Source: Paraburkholderia elongata (lineage in GTDB: Bacteria > Pseudomonadota > Gammaproteobacteria > Burkholderiales > Burkholderiaceae). Taken from it: DNA of 64,000 nucleotides. Positions within the stretch are counted from its first letter, which is position 1, and every line of letters begins with the position of its first letter. The notes under the pieces were generated by a model. That model did no database searches and was not told where the DNA came from. It was given only the letters and a program-made list of their open reading frames with translations. This document shows positions 34,630 through 43,572 of this stretch, in pieces. The position numbers and the translations under genes are program-made. The stretch spans positions 21,905-85,904 of the forward strand of contig NZ_WOEZ01000146.1 in the NCBI RefSeq assembly GCF_013177735.1, read 5' to 3'.

Positions 34630-34796
34630 TTCGCCTCGCGCGGTCGAAATAATCTGAAACACATCGCCAAGCGCCCGGCGGAATAAAACGTCACACTAAT
34701 GCGTTTGCTTCATACCGGCGGCGCGACCGTACCCGCTCCGGCATGGCCGAATTTTCAAACAGCTTTCGCAAAACGTATTCGCAGACGGAACAACCC

Positions 34797-35396
34797 ATGA
34801 ACACCCACGCCGACTCACTGACCGATTCGACCGGCACGCCGCTGCCGTCGCGCTATACCCGCACGGCGATAACGCTGCACTGGCTGATCGCGCTGCTGAT
34901 GATCGGCAATGTCGTACTCGGCCTGAGCGCCGAATCATGGCCCGACGACTGGGTGCGTCCGGTGGTCGATACCCATAAGTCGATTGGCATCACGGTGCTC
35001 GGTCTCGCGCTGATGCGCATCTTGTGGCGCGTGTCGCATAAGCCGCCGCCGTTGCCGCGCGAGTTTCCGTCGTGGGAGAAGATCGCCGCGCATGTCGCCC
35101 ATTTCCTGCTGTATCTGCTGATGATCGCGTTGCCGCTGTCCGGCTGGTTGCACGATTCCGCGTGGAAAGATGCGGCCACGCATCCGATGCGTCTGTTCAA
35201 CCTGTTCCCCTGGCCGCGCATCGGCTATGTAATGAATCTCGACCCGGCGCTCAAGGAGACCTTGCACGACCGCTTCGGCGCCTTGCATACGTGGCTCGGC
35301 TACGCGCTGTATGCGTTGCTGGCGATGCATATTGGCGGCGCGTTGAAGCATCAATGGATCGATCGCAAGTCGGTTCTGAAACGCATGGTGCCGTAA
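34797..35396 (+). CDS. Cytochrome b561-type di-heme membrane protein
   Basis: A 199-residue membrane protein. It has four hydrophobic spans with His residues at conserved places (TAITLHWLIALLMIGNVVLGL, VVDTHKSIGITVLGLALMRILWR, HVAHFLLYLLMIALPLSGWL, LHTWLGYALYALLAMHIGGALKH), which would bind two b hemes. This suits a bacterial cytochrome b561 that oxidises ubiquinol and passes electrons to a periplasmic partner. I start at ATG 34797; an upstream in-frame ATG at 34743 has no good ribosome site. The glycosyltransferase starts 70 bases downstream. Confidence 0.85.
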   Translation: MNTHADSLTDSTGTPLPSRYTRTAITLHWLIALLMIGNVVLGLSAESWPDDWVRPVVDTHKSIGITVLGLALMRILWRVSHKPPPLPREFPSWEKIAAHVAHFLLYLLMIALPLSGWLHDSAWKDAATHPMRLFNLFPWPRIGYVMNLDPALKETLHDRFGALHTWLGYALYALLAMHIGGALKHQWIDRKSVLKRMVP

Positions 35397-35466
35397 GCAC
35401 CGTCACGCTGCTTTCTATCTTGCCTTCTATCCAACAACCATACCAACGACGGACTCAGCAGTCATT

Positions 35467-36918
35467 TTGAAGAAAACTCTGGAACAGGCGCTCGCCCTTG
35501 CATCTCCGCGCATTCTGCCGCGTCCCACTACGCTGTTGAGCACGCTGATTCATTTCAGCGTCGTCGTGTTGTGGCTGCTGCTGTTCGCGCGCGCTTTCTT
35601 TCTGCAAGGCGTGGTGGCGTGGTCGACGGGGATTGCGTACGTGGTGTACGACACGTTGCTGCTCGCGTTCGTTACGTGGAAAACGCTGCCGCTGATGCGG
35701 CCTACGCTGTCGCTCGAGCCTGACTTCGATGCGCGCAGCTTGCCGAGCATGGGCGTGATCGTCGCGTCGCATAACGAGGCGACGGTGTTGCCGGTGACGC
35801 TCGCGGCATTGCTGCGCCAGACGCATGGCCCCGCACAAATTGTGATCGCCGACGACGGTTCCACCGATGCCACCCACGCGCTGCTCACCGAACGCTTCGG
35901 CCTCGTTGCCGCGGCCGACGGCGTGCTGAGCGCGCCGAGTGCGCTTTACCCCAATCTGTACTGGCTGCGCGTGCCGCACGGCGGCAAGGCGCGTGCGCTG
36001 AACGCCGCCATCACGGTCATGACCACCGACACCATCATGACCGTCGACGCCGACACGCTGCTCGACGACGACGCCACCTACGCGATGCGCGCCGCCTTCG
36101 CGAGCGAGCCGAAGCTGGTCGCGGCGGCCGGCATTCTGGTGCCGGTGTGCGGTAAATCAGTTTCGGGCCGCGTGTTCCAGTGGTTCCAGAGCTACGAGTA
36201 CATGCGCAACTTCATCGCCCGCTTTGCGTGGATGCGCGCTGACAGTCTGCTGCTGATTTCAGGCGCCTTTGCGTCGTTCAAGCGCGACGCGCTGGTCGAC
36301 GTGGGCGGCTTCGATCCGCAGTGTCTGGTCGAAGACTACGAGCTGATTCATCGGCTGCGCCGCTATTCGGTCGATCATGGTCTTGGCTGGGACGTGCGCG
36401 TGGTTGGCGGCGCGCACGCGCATACCGACGCGCCAGGCAACCTCGGCAGTTTCCTGCGGCAGCGCCGTCGTTGGTTCGCGGGCTTCCTGCAGACGCAGTA
36501 CTGGAACCGCGACATGACTGGCAATCCGCGCTACGGTACGCTCGGCATGCTAATGCTGCCTGTCAAGGCAATCGACACGATGCAGCCGATCTACGGACTG
36601 ACTGCGTTCGCGCTGCTGCTCGGCTTTCTGTTCGGCGGGCATGGCGCGATCGTCGTGTCGATTTTCAGCGTGATCGGCCTCAAAACGGCGATCGATCTCG
36701 CGTTTTATCTCTGGTGTATCCATCTGTACCGCCGCTGGACGGGCGAGCGCACCGGCTCCAGTTTGTGGATGGCGATGCTCGCGGCGATCGCCGAGCCGTT
36801 CACGTTCCAGCTGGTGCGACATGTCGGTGCACTGCTCGGCTGGCTGCACTTCCTGCGTGGTGGTCGCTCGTGGGGCGTGCAACGCCGCTCCGGGCTTGTG
36901 ACGCACGACGAAAGTTAG
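35467..36918 (+). CDS. Processive family 2 glycosyltransferase, membrane-bound
   Basis: A 483-residue membrane glycosyltransferase. Two N-terminal spans (residues 25-75) precede the GT2 catalytic domain with IVASHNEATVLPVTL, ADDGSTDATHALL, TVDADTLLDDDA (the DxD), LVEDYELIHRLRR (ED) and QRRRWFAGFLQTQYW (QxxRW), followed by two or three C-terminal spans. These marks are shared with cellulose, chitin-like, PNAG and hyaluronan synthases. The start may be TTG at 35467. Product is unknown and no accessory deacetylase or synthase subunits are next to it. Confidence 0.88.
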   Translation: MKKTLEQALALASPRILPRPTTLLSTLIHFSVVVLWLLLFARAFFLQGVVAWSTGIAYVVYDTLLLAFVTWKTLPLMRPTLSLEPDFDARSLPSMGVIVASHNEATVLPVTLAALLRQTHGPAQIVIADDGSTDATHALLTERFGLVAAADGVLSAPSALYPNLYWLRVPHGGKARALNAAITVMTTDTIMTVDADTLLDDDATYAMRAAFASEPKLVAAAGILVPVCGKSVSGRVFQWFQSYEYMRNFIARFAWMRADSLLLISGAFASFKRDALVDVGGFDPQCLVEDYELIHRLRRYSVDHGLGWDVRVVGGAHAHTDAPGNLGSFLRQRRRWFAGFLQTQYWNRDMTGNPRYGTLGMLMLPVKAIDTMQPIYGLTAFALLLGFLFGGHGAIVVSIFSVIGLKTAIDLAFYLWCIHLYRRWTGERTGSSLWMAMLAAIAEPFTFQLVRHVGALLGWLHFLRGGRSWGVQRRSGLVTHDES

Positions 36919-37100
36919 CAGCCGATCGCCTTAGTTGACGTACGCAGGGTGGCAGGCAGGCGCGATTGCGTCCGTCGGCTGCGCAGATTGGCATGGCGCG
37001 CGGTTATGCCGCTTCGGGTTCGAGTAGACTGTGCAACGATGTCGGCCTGCGAATTGCGGGGCGGCAACCTTCTATCCGCTCGTGCACGGAGGCTCCACTC

Positions 37101-38339
37101 ATGCATGCTGTTCCCCCGCTCGAACAAGACACCGTCGACGCGCCGGTCGATACGTCGCTTGCTCATGCAGCCGCGCAAACCAATGCCCCAACAGCCGCGA
37201 ATGCACATGCGCCAGATCAGGCCGCCAACGGGGCCCCGGTGCGCGATCTGCGCCGCGTCGGCATTCATCCCGACTACTGGTATCCGTTCGCATGGTCGCA
37301 TGAAGTGAAGCGGGGCAAGACGCATGGCGTGACGTTCGCGGGCGAGCCGATCGTGCTGGCGCGTACGGAGTCCGGCAAGGTGTTCGCGCTCGAAGATCGT
37401 TGCGCGCATCGTCAGGTGCCCTTGCATCAGGGCGTGGTGGACGGTGAATCGATCCGTTGCGGCTATCACGGCTGGACCTACGACTGCTCGGGGACGTGCA
37501 TCGACGTGCCTTATCTGGGCCGCGAGCGTCTGCCGAACGGCGTGCGTGCTTATCCGTGCCGCGAAGTCGAAGGACTGATTTTCGTGTTCCCCGGCGACGC
37601 CGCTTTGGCCGAAGAACAGCCACTACCCGCGTTCGGTTCCGTATCCGACAAGAAGTACAAGACGCGCCGTTTCGGCCGTCCGGTGAATTGCCACTATTCG
37701 TTCATGCACGAGAACCTGATGGACATGAACCATCAGTTCCTGCATCGTCGGCAGATGGGGCAGATGCGCGCGCGTTCGCTGGGGCGGCGGCGCGGCGAAG
37801 GCTGGGTCGAAGTCGATTACACGTTTGCGCGCATGGCCGGCCAGCAACCGATCGGCGAAGCGATCGTGTTCGGCCAGAGCCGCAAGACAGGCGGCGAAAA
37901 CGACAAGGACGTCATGACGATCCGCACCGAGTATCCGTATCAGACGCTGCAGATCCGCACGTCCGATCAGACGCTGGTGATGGATTTGTGGATCGTCTAC
38001 GTGCCGCTCGATCGCGAGCAGCGCACGAACCGCACGTTCGGGCTGCTGTCGATTCGCAAGCCGGGTATTCCCGGCGCGCTGAATCTCGCGTGGCCTCTGC
38101 TCGTGTGGTTCACCGAACGTATCTTCAAGGAAGACCGCGCCATTGTCGAAGCCGAACAACGCGCGCACGACACGCAGGGCGCGGACTGGAACCACGAGGT
38201 GTTTCCGGTCATCAACGAACTACGCGCCTTGTTGCGCGAAAGCGGTGCGCCGGATCAGGTGGTGGGTGCCGGCACGGGTGGCGCCGCGGTGATCCGTTTC
38301 TGGGATTCGCGTCACGGCAACCCATTGTCGAATACCTGA
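37101..38339 (+). CDS. Rieske ring-hydroxylating oxygenase (alpha-only, atypical iron site)
   Basis: A 412-residue oxygenase. A 50-residue Ala/Pro-rich N-terminus precedes the Rieske domain with CAHRQVPLHQG (Cys101, His103) and CGYHGW (Cys120, His123). The catalytic region reads ENLMDMNHQFLH: Asp208, His211, His215, giving D-x2-H-x3-H, one residue shorter than the usual H-x4/5-H spacing. A nearby Glu204 may replace the usual bridging Asp. It has the GGAGG ribosome site before ATG 37101. No ferredoxin or reductase gene is adjacent. The alpha/beta hydrolase at 38500 may work with it. Confidence 0.85.
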   Translation: MHAVPPLEQDTVDAPVDTSLAHAAAQTNAPTAANAHAPDQAANGAPVRDLRRVGIHPDYWYPFAWSHEVKRGKTHGVTFAGEPIVLARTESGKVFALEDRCAHRQVPLHQGVVDGESIRCGYHGWTYDCSGTCIDVPYLGRERLPNGVRAYPCREVEGLIFVFPGDAALAEEQPLPAFGSVSDKKYKTRRFGRPVNCHYSFMHENLMDMNHQFLHRRQMGQMRARSLGRRRGEGWVEVDYTFARMAGQQPIGEAIVFGQSRKTGGENDKDVMTIRTEYPYQTLQIRTSDQTLVMDLWIVYVPLDREQRTNRTFGLLSIRKPGIPGALNLAWPLLVWFTERIFKEDRAIVEAEQRAHDTQGADWNHEVFPVINELRALLRESGAPDQVVGAGTGGAAVIRFWDSRHGNPLSNT

Positions 38340-38499
38340 TATTCGAGTTTTTTGACGCCGCGCAGGACCGTACAATCGTCGGCGACGATGAGCGGTGAGC
38401 CGGCGGCATCGGCTATAGAAGACGCATAAGAGGCATAAAGCGCAGGCTCATCGATCGGGAAATCCAAAATCATAATCAATCGCATGAGGGGTCCATTCG

Positions 38500-39489
38500 A
38501 TGAGTATCGAACTGCATGCAGTGATGCCGGTTGTCGCGTTCTGTGTGGGCCTCGCCATCATGGCGGTGGCGCTTGTGAAGGGCGGTCCCAAACAGCCGCC
38601 GCCGCTCGCATCGATCAATGAGCCTTTCAAGTCGGTCGACACTTCCGATTTACCTCCAATTGAACGCTACACCGCGCGCGATAACGCGCAGCTCGCGTAT
38701 CGGCGCTACGCAAGCGGGATCACGCGGGTGCGGGGCAGCGCGGTGCTGATTCACGGCTCGTCGGCGAGTGGCGTGAGCCTGCATACCTTGGCAAAGGCGC
38801 TCGCCGCGGCCGGTTACGATGTCTACGTGCCCGACATGCGCGGGCATGGCGAATCGGGTAAAAAAGGAACGATCGCGTACATCGGCCAGCTTGAAGACGA
38901 TCTGAGCGACTTCATCGACGCGGTTCAGCCGGCCGGCCCGCGCACGCTGGCCGGTTTCTCGGCGGGCGGTGGCTTCGCGCTTCGGTTCGCGGGGGATGCG
39001 CGGCAAATGGCATTCGACCGCTACGTGCTGCTTGCGCCGTTCATTCATCAGGACGCGCCGACAACGCGGCCTTCCGTCGGCGGGTGGGTGAATGTCGGGT
39101 TGCCACGCGTGATCGTGCTGGTGATCCTCAACAAGCTGCACATCAGGCTTTTCAATCATCTGCCGACGGTGGCCTACGCGTTGTCGGCCGAGGCTGCCGC
39201 CAAGCTCACGCCGCAGTACTCGTACAACCTGATGCAAAACTTTCGCCCGCATGAGAATTACCGTGCGGATATCCGGGCCACGCGACAACCGGTTGAAGTG
39301 CTGGTCGGCGCGGATGACGAGGCGTTTCACGCCGAGGCATTTGCTGCGGTCTTTGAGGAAGCGGGGCGTGCGGTGCCGGTCACGATCGTGCCTGGCGTGG
39401 CACATATCGCGTTGACACTCGATGCTTCGGCCGTCGCTGCGATCGTAGCGGCGGTGTCTGAGCATACCGGCGAGGTGGCTCTTTCGTAG
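38500..39489 (+). CDS. Alpha/beta hydrolase with N-terminal membrane anchor
   Basis: A 329-residue hydrolase. Residues 4-28 form a membrane span (LHAVMPVVAFCVGLAIMAVALV), so it is anchored in the inner membrane. The hydrolase fold has oxyanion LIHGSSASG, DMRGHGESG, nucleophile elbow GFSAGGG (about residue 150), Asp in VGADDEAF and His in PGVAHIALT. It resembles monoacylglycerol lipase-like serine hydrolases. Substrate is unknown. It is 160 bases after the Rieske gene, so co-transcription is uncertain. Confidence 0.85.
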   Translation: MSIELHAVMPVVAFCVGLAIMAVALVKGGPKQPPPLASINEPFKSVDTSDLPPIERYTARDNAQLAYRRYASGITRVRGSAVLIHGSSASGVSLHTLAKALAAAGYDVYVPDMRGHGESGKKGTIAYIGQLEDDLSDFIDAVQPAGPRTLAGFSAGGGFALRFAGDARQMAFDRYVLLAPFIHQDAPTTRPSVGGWVNVGLPRVIVLVILNKLHIRLFNHLPTVAYALSAEAAAKLTPQYSYNLMQNFRPHENYRADIRATRQPVEVLVGADDEAFHAEAFAAVFEEAGRAVPVTIVPGVAHIALTLDASAVAAIVAAVSEHTGEVALS

Positions 39490-39630
39490 GCTGGCTTTCC
39501 ACCCGGTGGGGAATTCAGGCCGATCGAGCAGCGATAATGGCATCTAACACACTTAGGTTTGCGCCATTCGAGATGCGCCGGCCTTCGACCCGTGTACCAT
39601 TTCGCTTTTTCCGATCTTTAAGAACACCCC

Positions 39631-39747
39631 GTGACTACGCAACAAATCCCCACCGCATCCCGTAAATCCCTCACTCTGCTGCAATTGCTGGGCCTCATCG
39701 GCGCCGCTGGACTGATTGCAGCCTTCGTGCTGAATCAGTTCGTCTAA
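39631..39747 (+). CDS. Small single-span membrane protein (38 aa)
   Basis: A 38-residue protein starting with GTG. The first 12 residues are polar, with Lys/Arg, and one hydrophobic helix (LLQLLGLIGAAGLIAAFVLNQFV) reaches the end. The sequence is compact and ends in a stop 87 bases before the rubredoxin gene on the same strand. It looks like a real membrane miniprotein. The long antisense frame here is a shadow. Ribosome binding is weak (TTAAGAAC upstream), and function is unknown. Confidence 0.5.
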   Translation: MTTQQIPTASRKSLTLLQLLGLIGAAGLIAAFVLNQFV

Positions 39748-39833
39748 CCCAACCCCCGCCACGACGCCCTCGCTTCAAGCATCCGACCCTATGCCGGCGC
39801 TCGCCGCCGGCTTCATCGATATTCCGATTTGCC

Positions 39834-40250
39834 ATGTACAAGAAGGGCGTAGCCGTAGAGATCCAGTTTTCCCCCGAGCGGCTCAACGACGGCGCCGGCG
39901 ATCCGTACTGGATCGATTTGACGCAGGCCGAAGCGCAACGGCTGCTGGAAAGCCTGCAGGCACGCCTTGCTGAAAGCAGTATGGGCACGGCTGCGCCTTT
40001 GGTGGTGAGCCTCGATGAGACGCAGGCGTCGCATGCGGTCGCTGTGCCCCATGCGGCGGTAGAAAACGCAGCGTCTGCGGACGATTTCAAACAATGGGTC
40101 TGCGTGATCTGCGGCTGGATCTACGATGAAGCCGCCGGCTTGCCGGAAGAAGGTATTGCGCCGGGCACCCGTTGGGCAGATGTCCCGGCCGACTGGCGCT
40201 GCCCACTGTGCGACGTGGGCAAGGAAGATTTTGCGTTGGTCGAGTTTTAA
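39834..40250 (+). CDS. Rubredoxin with N-terminal extension
   Basis: A 138-residue protein. The C-terminal 50 residues are a rubredoxin (WVCVICGWIYDEA ... PADWRCPLCDVGKEDF), with four Cys that bind one Fe. The N-terminal 80 residues (KGVAVEIQFSPERLNDGAGDPYWIDLTQAEAQRLLESLQARLAE) are unrelated and form a helix-rich domain of unknown role, seen in some beta-proteobacterial rubredoxins. It carries electrons, with partner unknown. Its stop overlaps the SDR end by 4 bases (convergent). Confidence 0.85.
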   Translation: MYKKGVAVEIQFSPERLNDGAGDPYWIDLTQAEAQRLLESLQARLAESSMGTAAPLVVSLDETQASHAVAVPHAAVENAASADDFKQWVCVICGWIYDEAAGLPEEGIAPGTRWADVPADWRCPLCDVGKEDFALVEF

Positions 40251-41092
40251 GCCGGAAAATCCGCGCCGACCGTCGTGGCTTGCCACGCGTCGAAGTCGCC
40301 GCGCATGAAGTCCAGCTTCTTGCGTGCCAGTTCGAGCGCAGCCTTGCCAAGCAGCAAACGAAGCGGCGGCTTGTCCGACAGCGCGGCGTCGATGATCGCC
40401 TGAGCGGCGCGCACCGGATCGCCCGCCTGTTTGCCGCTACGCGCTTCGGTCTGCTTGCGGCGCTCGCCGGCCGTGGCCGCGTAATCGTCGATCACCGTGG
40501 CCGATTGCTTGATCGACGGACCTGCCCAGTTCGTGCGGAACGGGCCGGGTTCGACGATCAATACGTCGATGCCGAGCGGCTTCACCTCTGTTGCGAGTGA
40601 TTCGGACAAGCCTTCCACTGCGTATTTGGTGGCGTGGTAATAACCAGTCGCAGCGAAACTCGTAATGCCGCCAATCGACGACACATTCACGATCAAGCCG
40701 CTGTGCTGCTCACGCATGATCGGCAGCACCGCCTTCGTTATATCGACTAGGCCGAACACATTGGTCTCGAACATCGCGCGGACTTCGTCGTCCTCGCCTT
40801 CTTCGATCGCGGCCAGATAGCCGTAACCCGCGTTATTGACGAGTGCGTCGATGCGCCCGAAACGCTGTTTGGCTTGCGCGACCACGTCGTCGATCTGCTG
40901 GCGATTCGTCACGTCGAGCGGCAGAACCAGCGCGCGATCGCCGTGTCCTTCGGCGATATCTTTCACTTTCGACGGGTCCCGTGCGGTGACCACCGCGCGC
41001 CAACCGCGCTCCAGCACCAGCTTCGCCAACTCGCGGCCGAAGCCGGTGGAACAGCCTGTAATCAGCCAGACGGGATTGTCTCGATTCATCAT
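40247..41092 (-). CDS. Short-chain dehydrogenase/reductase
   Basis: A 281-residue SDR of the classical type. It has LITGCSTGFGRELA (residues 10-23), NNAGYGY near residue 90, VNVSSIGGITSF, and YYHATKYAVEGLSESLATEV, which contains the catalytic YxxxK (YHATK is shifted: Tyr-His-Ala-Thr-Lys). The C-terminus is ALELARKKLDFMRGDFDAWQ, as in the retinol-dehydrogenase-like group. It is a single gene between rubredoxin and lysR. Substrate is unknown. Confidence 0.88.
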   Translation of the reverse strand: MMNRDNPVWLITGCSTGFGRELAKLVLERGWRAVVTARDPSKVKDIAEGHGDRALVLPLDVTNRQQIDDVVAQAKQRFGRIDALVNNAGYGYLAAIEEGEDDEVRAMFETNVFGLVDITKAVLPIMREQHSGLIVNVSSIGGITSFAATGYYHATKYAVEGLSESLATEVKPLGIDVLIVEPGPFRTNWAGPSIKQSATVIDDYAATAGERRKQTEARSGKQAGDPVRAAQAIIDAALSDKPPLRLLLGKAALELARKKLDFMRGDFDAWQATTVGADFPA

Positions 41093-41149
41093 TTGGGAAA
41101 CTCCTGTTGATGGGCCAACGTGGCGCGGATTGTTCGTCGAACAGCGCCC

Positions 41150-42079
41150 TTATTGCTGCTTGCGTTTTGAGTGGGTTTTTAATTGTAGTCGCAGCGCGGA
41201 AGCTTCGCTTTGCAGCGCTTCGACGAACGCGCCAGCTAGCGGATGACTCGGACGATGCTCCGGATGAATCACGCTCACGCGAAACGGCAGCGACACGGCG
41301 AGCGGCCGGATATGCAGATTGCGGCCTGTGAAATCGAGCGAGGTAAGCGGATTGACGATGGCCACGCCGAGACCTTGGCGCACGAAACTGCAAACGGAGA
41401 CGGCGGTGGGCGTCTCGATCATCTGGCGGCGCGCGATGCCCGCTTGCGTGAAGGCTTCGTCGATCTGAATCCGGTACGGATCGTTCGACGACAGGCTGAT
41501 GAACGGCTGATTCGCCAAGTCCTTCAACTCGATCACGCGCTTGGCGAGCAATGCATGCTCATCGGGCAGCACGCAGACTTCGTCCACTTCGAGCAACGGC
41601 GTCAGGCGGGTTCCGGCGGGCGGCGCGCCGTGTTCGGTCAAGCCGAGGTCGTAGCGCTGCGCGGTCAGCCATTCTTCGAGAAACGGCGATTCCTGCGTCG
41701 CGATCGAGAGGCTTACGCCGGGCTGTACATCGTGGAAACGCTTCGATGCGGCGGGCAGGATCGAATGCGAAAACGCGGGCAACGCGATGATGGAAAGCTG
41801 GCCACCCTGAAATTCGCGCAGGCTTGCCGCCGTGGACGCCACCCGTTCGAGCCCGACATACGCGCGCTTGATTTCGTCGAACAACGTCAACGCGGACATG
41901 GTCGGACGCAATCGGCCGTGCACGCGTTCGAACAAGGTAAAGCCGATGATGAGTTCGATGCGCGCGAGTTCGCGGCTTACCGTGGGCTGTGAGGTGAAGA
42001 GCATCTCGGCCGCTTTGGTGACGCTGCCTGCCGTCATCAACGCGCGGAAGACTTCGATATGTCGATGAGTGAGCGCCAT
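41150..42079 (-). CDS. lysR: LysR, activator of lysA
   Basis: A 309-residue LysR-family regulator that strongly resembles E. coli LysR along its length. HTH: HIEVFRALMTAGSVTKAAEMLFTSQPTVSRELARIE; then LFERVHGRLRPT, LREFQGGQLSI, QESPFLEEWLTAQRYDLGLTE, LLEVDEVCVLP and NPLTSLDF. It faces lysA across a short spacer. In E. coli, LysR activates lysA when diaminopimelate is present and lysine lowers this. I start at ATG 42079, since the upstream frame to 42244 runs into lysA. Confidence 0.88.
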   Translation of the reverse strand: MALTHRHIEVFRALMTAGSVTKAAEMLFTSQPTVSRELARIELIIGFTLFERVHGRLRPTMSALTLFDEIKRAYVGLERVASTAASLREFQGGQLSIIALPAFSHSILPAASKRFHDVQPGVSLSIATQESPFLEEWLTAQRYDLGLTEHGAPPAGTRLTPLLEVDEVCVLPDEHALLAKRVIELKDLANQPFISLSSNDPYRIQIDEAFTQAGIARRQMIETPTAVSVCSFVRQGLGVAIVNPLTSLDFTGRNLHIRPLAVSLPFRVSVIHPEHRPSHPLAGAFVEALQSEASALRLQLKTHSKRKQQ

Positions 42080-42191
42080 GGTGCCTATATCAGGAATGAA
42101 TGAGTTCGCGAAGAAAAGGTATTTTACTGAATGATCGGTTCTCAGCATCATATTGCTCACACCCATGCTTCGATATAGAGAGCCGAGCACC
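42080..42191. promoter_or_regulatory. lysR-lysA divergent promoter region
   Basis: This AT-rich spacer of about 112 bases should hold LysR sites and both promoters. TATTTTACT at 42119-42127 and TATATC near 42085 are candidate -10-like stretches. No single T-N11-A palindrome stands out. Confidence 0.35.
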
Positions 42192-43433
42192 GTGACCACG
42201 TTCAATCCACAACAACTTGTCGAACTCGCGCAACAGCACGGCACGCCCCTTTGGGTCTATGACGCCGACGTGATTCGCCAACGTATCGCCGAATTGCGCA
42301 GCTTCGACGTGATCCGCTATGCGCAGAAGGCGTGTTCGAACGTGCATATCCTGAAGTTGATGCGAGACGAAGGGGCGATGGTCGATGCGGTGTCTCTGGG
42401 CGAAATCGCGCGCAGTCTCGCCGCGGGTTTCACGCCGGATGGTGACCCCGAGGGCGTCGTTTTTACGGCGGATCTCGTCGATCACGCGACGCTGGCTGCC
42501 GTGATCGAGCATCGCATCACGATCAACGCCGGGTCGCTCGATATGCTTGAACGTGTGGGGCAGCATGCGCCCGAGGGGCACCGTGTGTGGCTGCGGATCA
42601 ATCCTGGTTTCGGCCACGGACACAGCAACAAGACCAACACAGGCGGCGAGCATAGCAAGCACGGTATCTGGCTCGATGACGTGCCGCTGGCGATAGCCAC
42701 GGTGCGGCGTTATGGCCTGAAGTTGGTCGGGCTGCACATGCATATCGGCTCCGGCGTCGACTACACGCATCTGTCGCGCGTGTGCGATGCGATGGTCGAA
42801 GCGGTGCAAAGCTTGGGGCACGATATCGAAGCGATTTCGGCTGGCGGTGGTTTGTCGGTGCCGTACAGCGAAGGTGAGCCGCGGATTGACGTCGAACATT
42901 ATTTTCGTCTTTGGGACACCGCGCGGCGGCAGATCGAAGCGCATCTCGGGCATCGCGTGAGACTGGAGATCGAACCAGGGCGCTTTCTGGTTGCCGAAGC
43001 GGGTGTGCTGGTTGCCGAGGTGCATGCGCTGACCCGGCGGCCGAACCGGCAGTTCGCCTTAGTCGATGCGGGTTTCAACGATCTGATGAGGCCGTCGTTT
43101 TACGGCAGTCACCATGAGATGACGGTGGTGAAAGGTAACGGCATGCCGAGCGAAGCGTTGGGTGGCTCTTTCGCGGTGGCCGGGCCGTTGTGCGAAGCGG
43201 GCGATGTGTTCACGCAGGAGGCGGGTGGTGTCGTCACGAGCCGCTCCATGCAGACGCCGGAAGTGGGGGACTTCATCGTGTTTCACGACGCGGGGGCTTA
43301 CGGTGCGTCGATGTCATCGAACTACAACAGTAGGCCGCTGGCTGCGGAGGTGTTGATCGAAAATGGCAAGCCGCGTTTGATCCGGCGCAGGCAAACCATC
43401 GAGGAGTTGATCGCGCTCGAAACGCTGGGCTGA
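42192..43433 (+). CDS. lysA: Diaminopimelate decarboxylase
   Basis: A 413-residue PLP enzyme (fold III) that decarboxylates meso-diaminopimelate to lysine, the last step of lysine synthesis. AQKACSN (PLP Lys) lies near the start, followed by NPGFGHGHSNKTNTGGEHSKHGIW, GLHMHIGSGVDY, AISAGGGLSVPY, LEIEPGRFLV, GPLCEAGDVFTQ and GAYGASMSSNYNSRP, all as in the enterobacterial LysA. The start is GTG at 42192, with ATG at 42165 possible. A divergent LysR gene confirms the identity. It may be a second lysA copy, because beta-proteobacteria usually have another type elsewhere. Confidence 0.9.
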   Translation: MTTFNPQQLVELAQQHGTPLWVYDADVIRQRIAELRSFDVIRYAQKACSNVHILKLMRDEGAMVDAVSLGEIARSLAAGFTPDGDPEGVVFTADLVDHATLAAVIEHRITINAGSLDMLERVGQHAPEGHRVWLRINPGFGHGHSNKTNTGGEHSKHGIWLDDVPLAIATVRRYGLKLVGLHMHIGSGVDYTHLSRVCDAMVEAVQSLGHDIEAISAGGGLSVPYSEGEPRIDVEHYFRLWDTARRQIEAHLGHRVRLEIEPGRFLVAEAGVLVAEVHALTRRPNRQFALVDAGFNDLMRPSFYGSHHEMTVVKGNGMPSEALGGSFAVAGPLCEAGDVFTQEAGGVVTSRSMQTPEVGDFIVFHDAGAYGASMSSNYNSRPLAAEVLIENGKPRLIRRRQTIEELIALETLG

Positions 43434-43572
43434 TTCTGCCGAGCGTGGTCGCTGCGAGCCCTCGGCCGCACGCCAAGCCGGCAATACCGGCCAACCCACT
43501 GCAAGCGTTGTGCATTGCGAATGCACGTTCGACGCTAACGCAGCCCTCATCGGGCTCCTTATGCCGCAGCCC

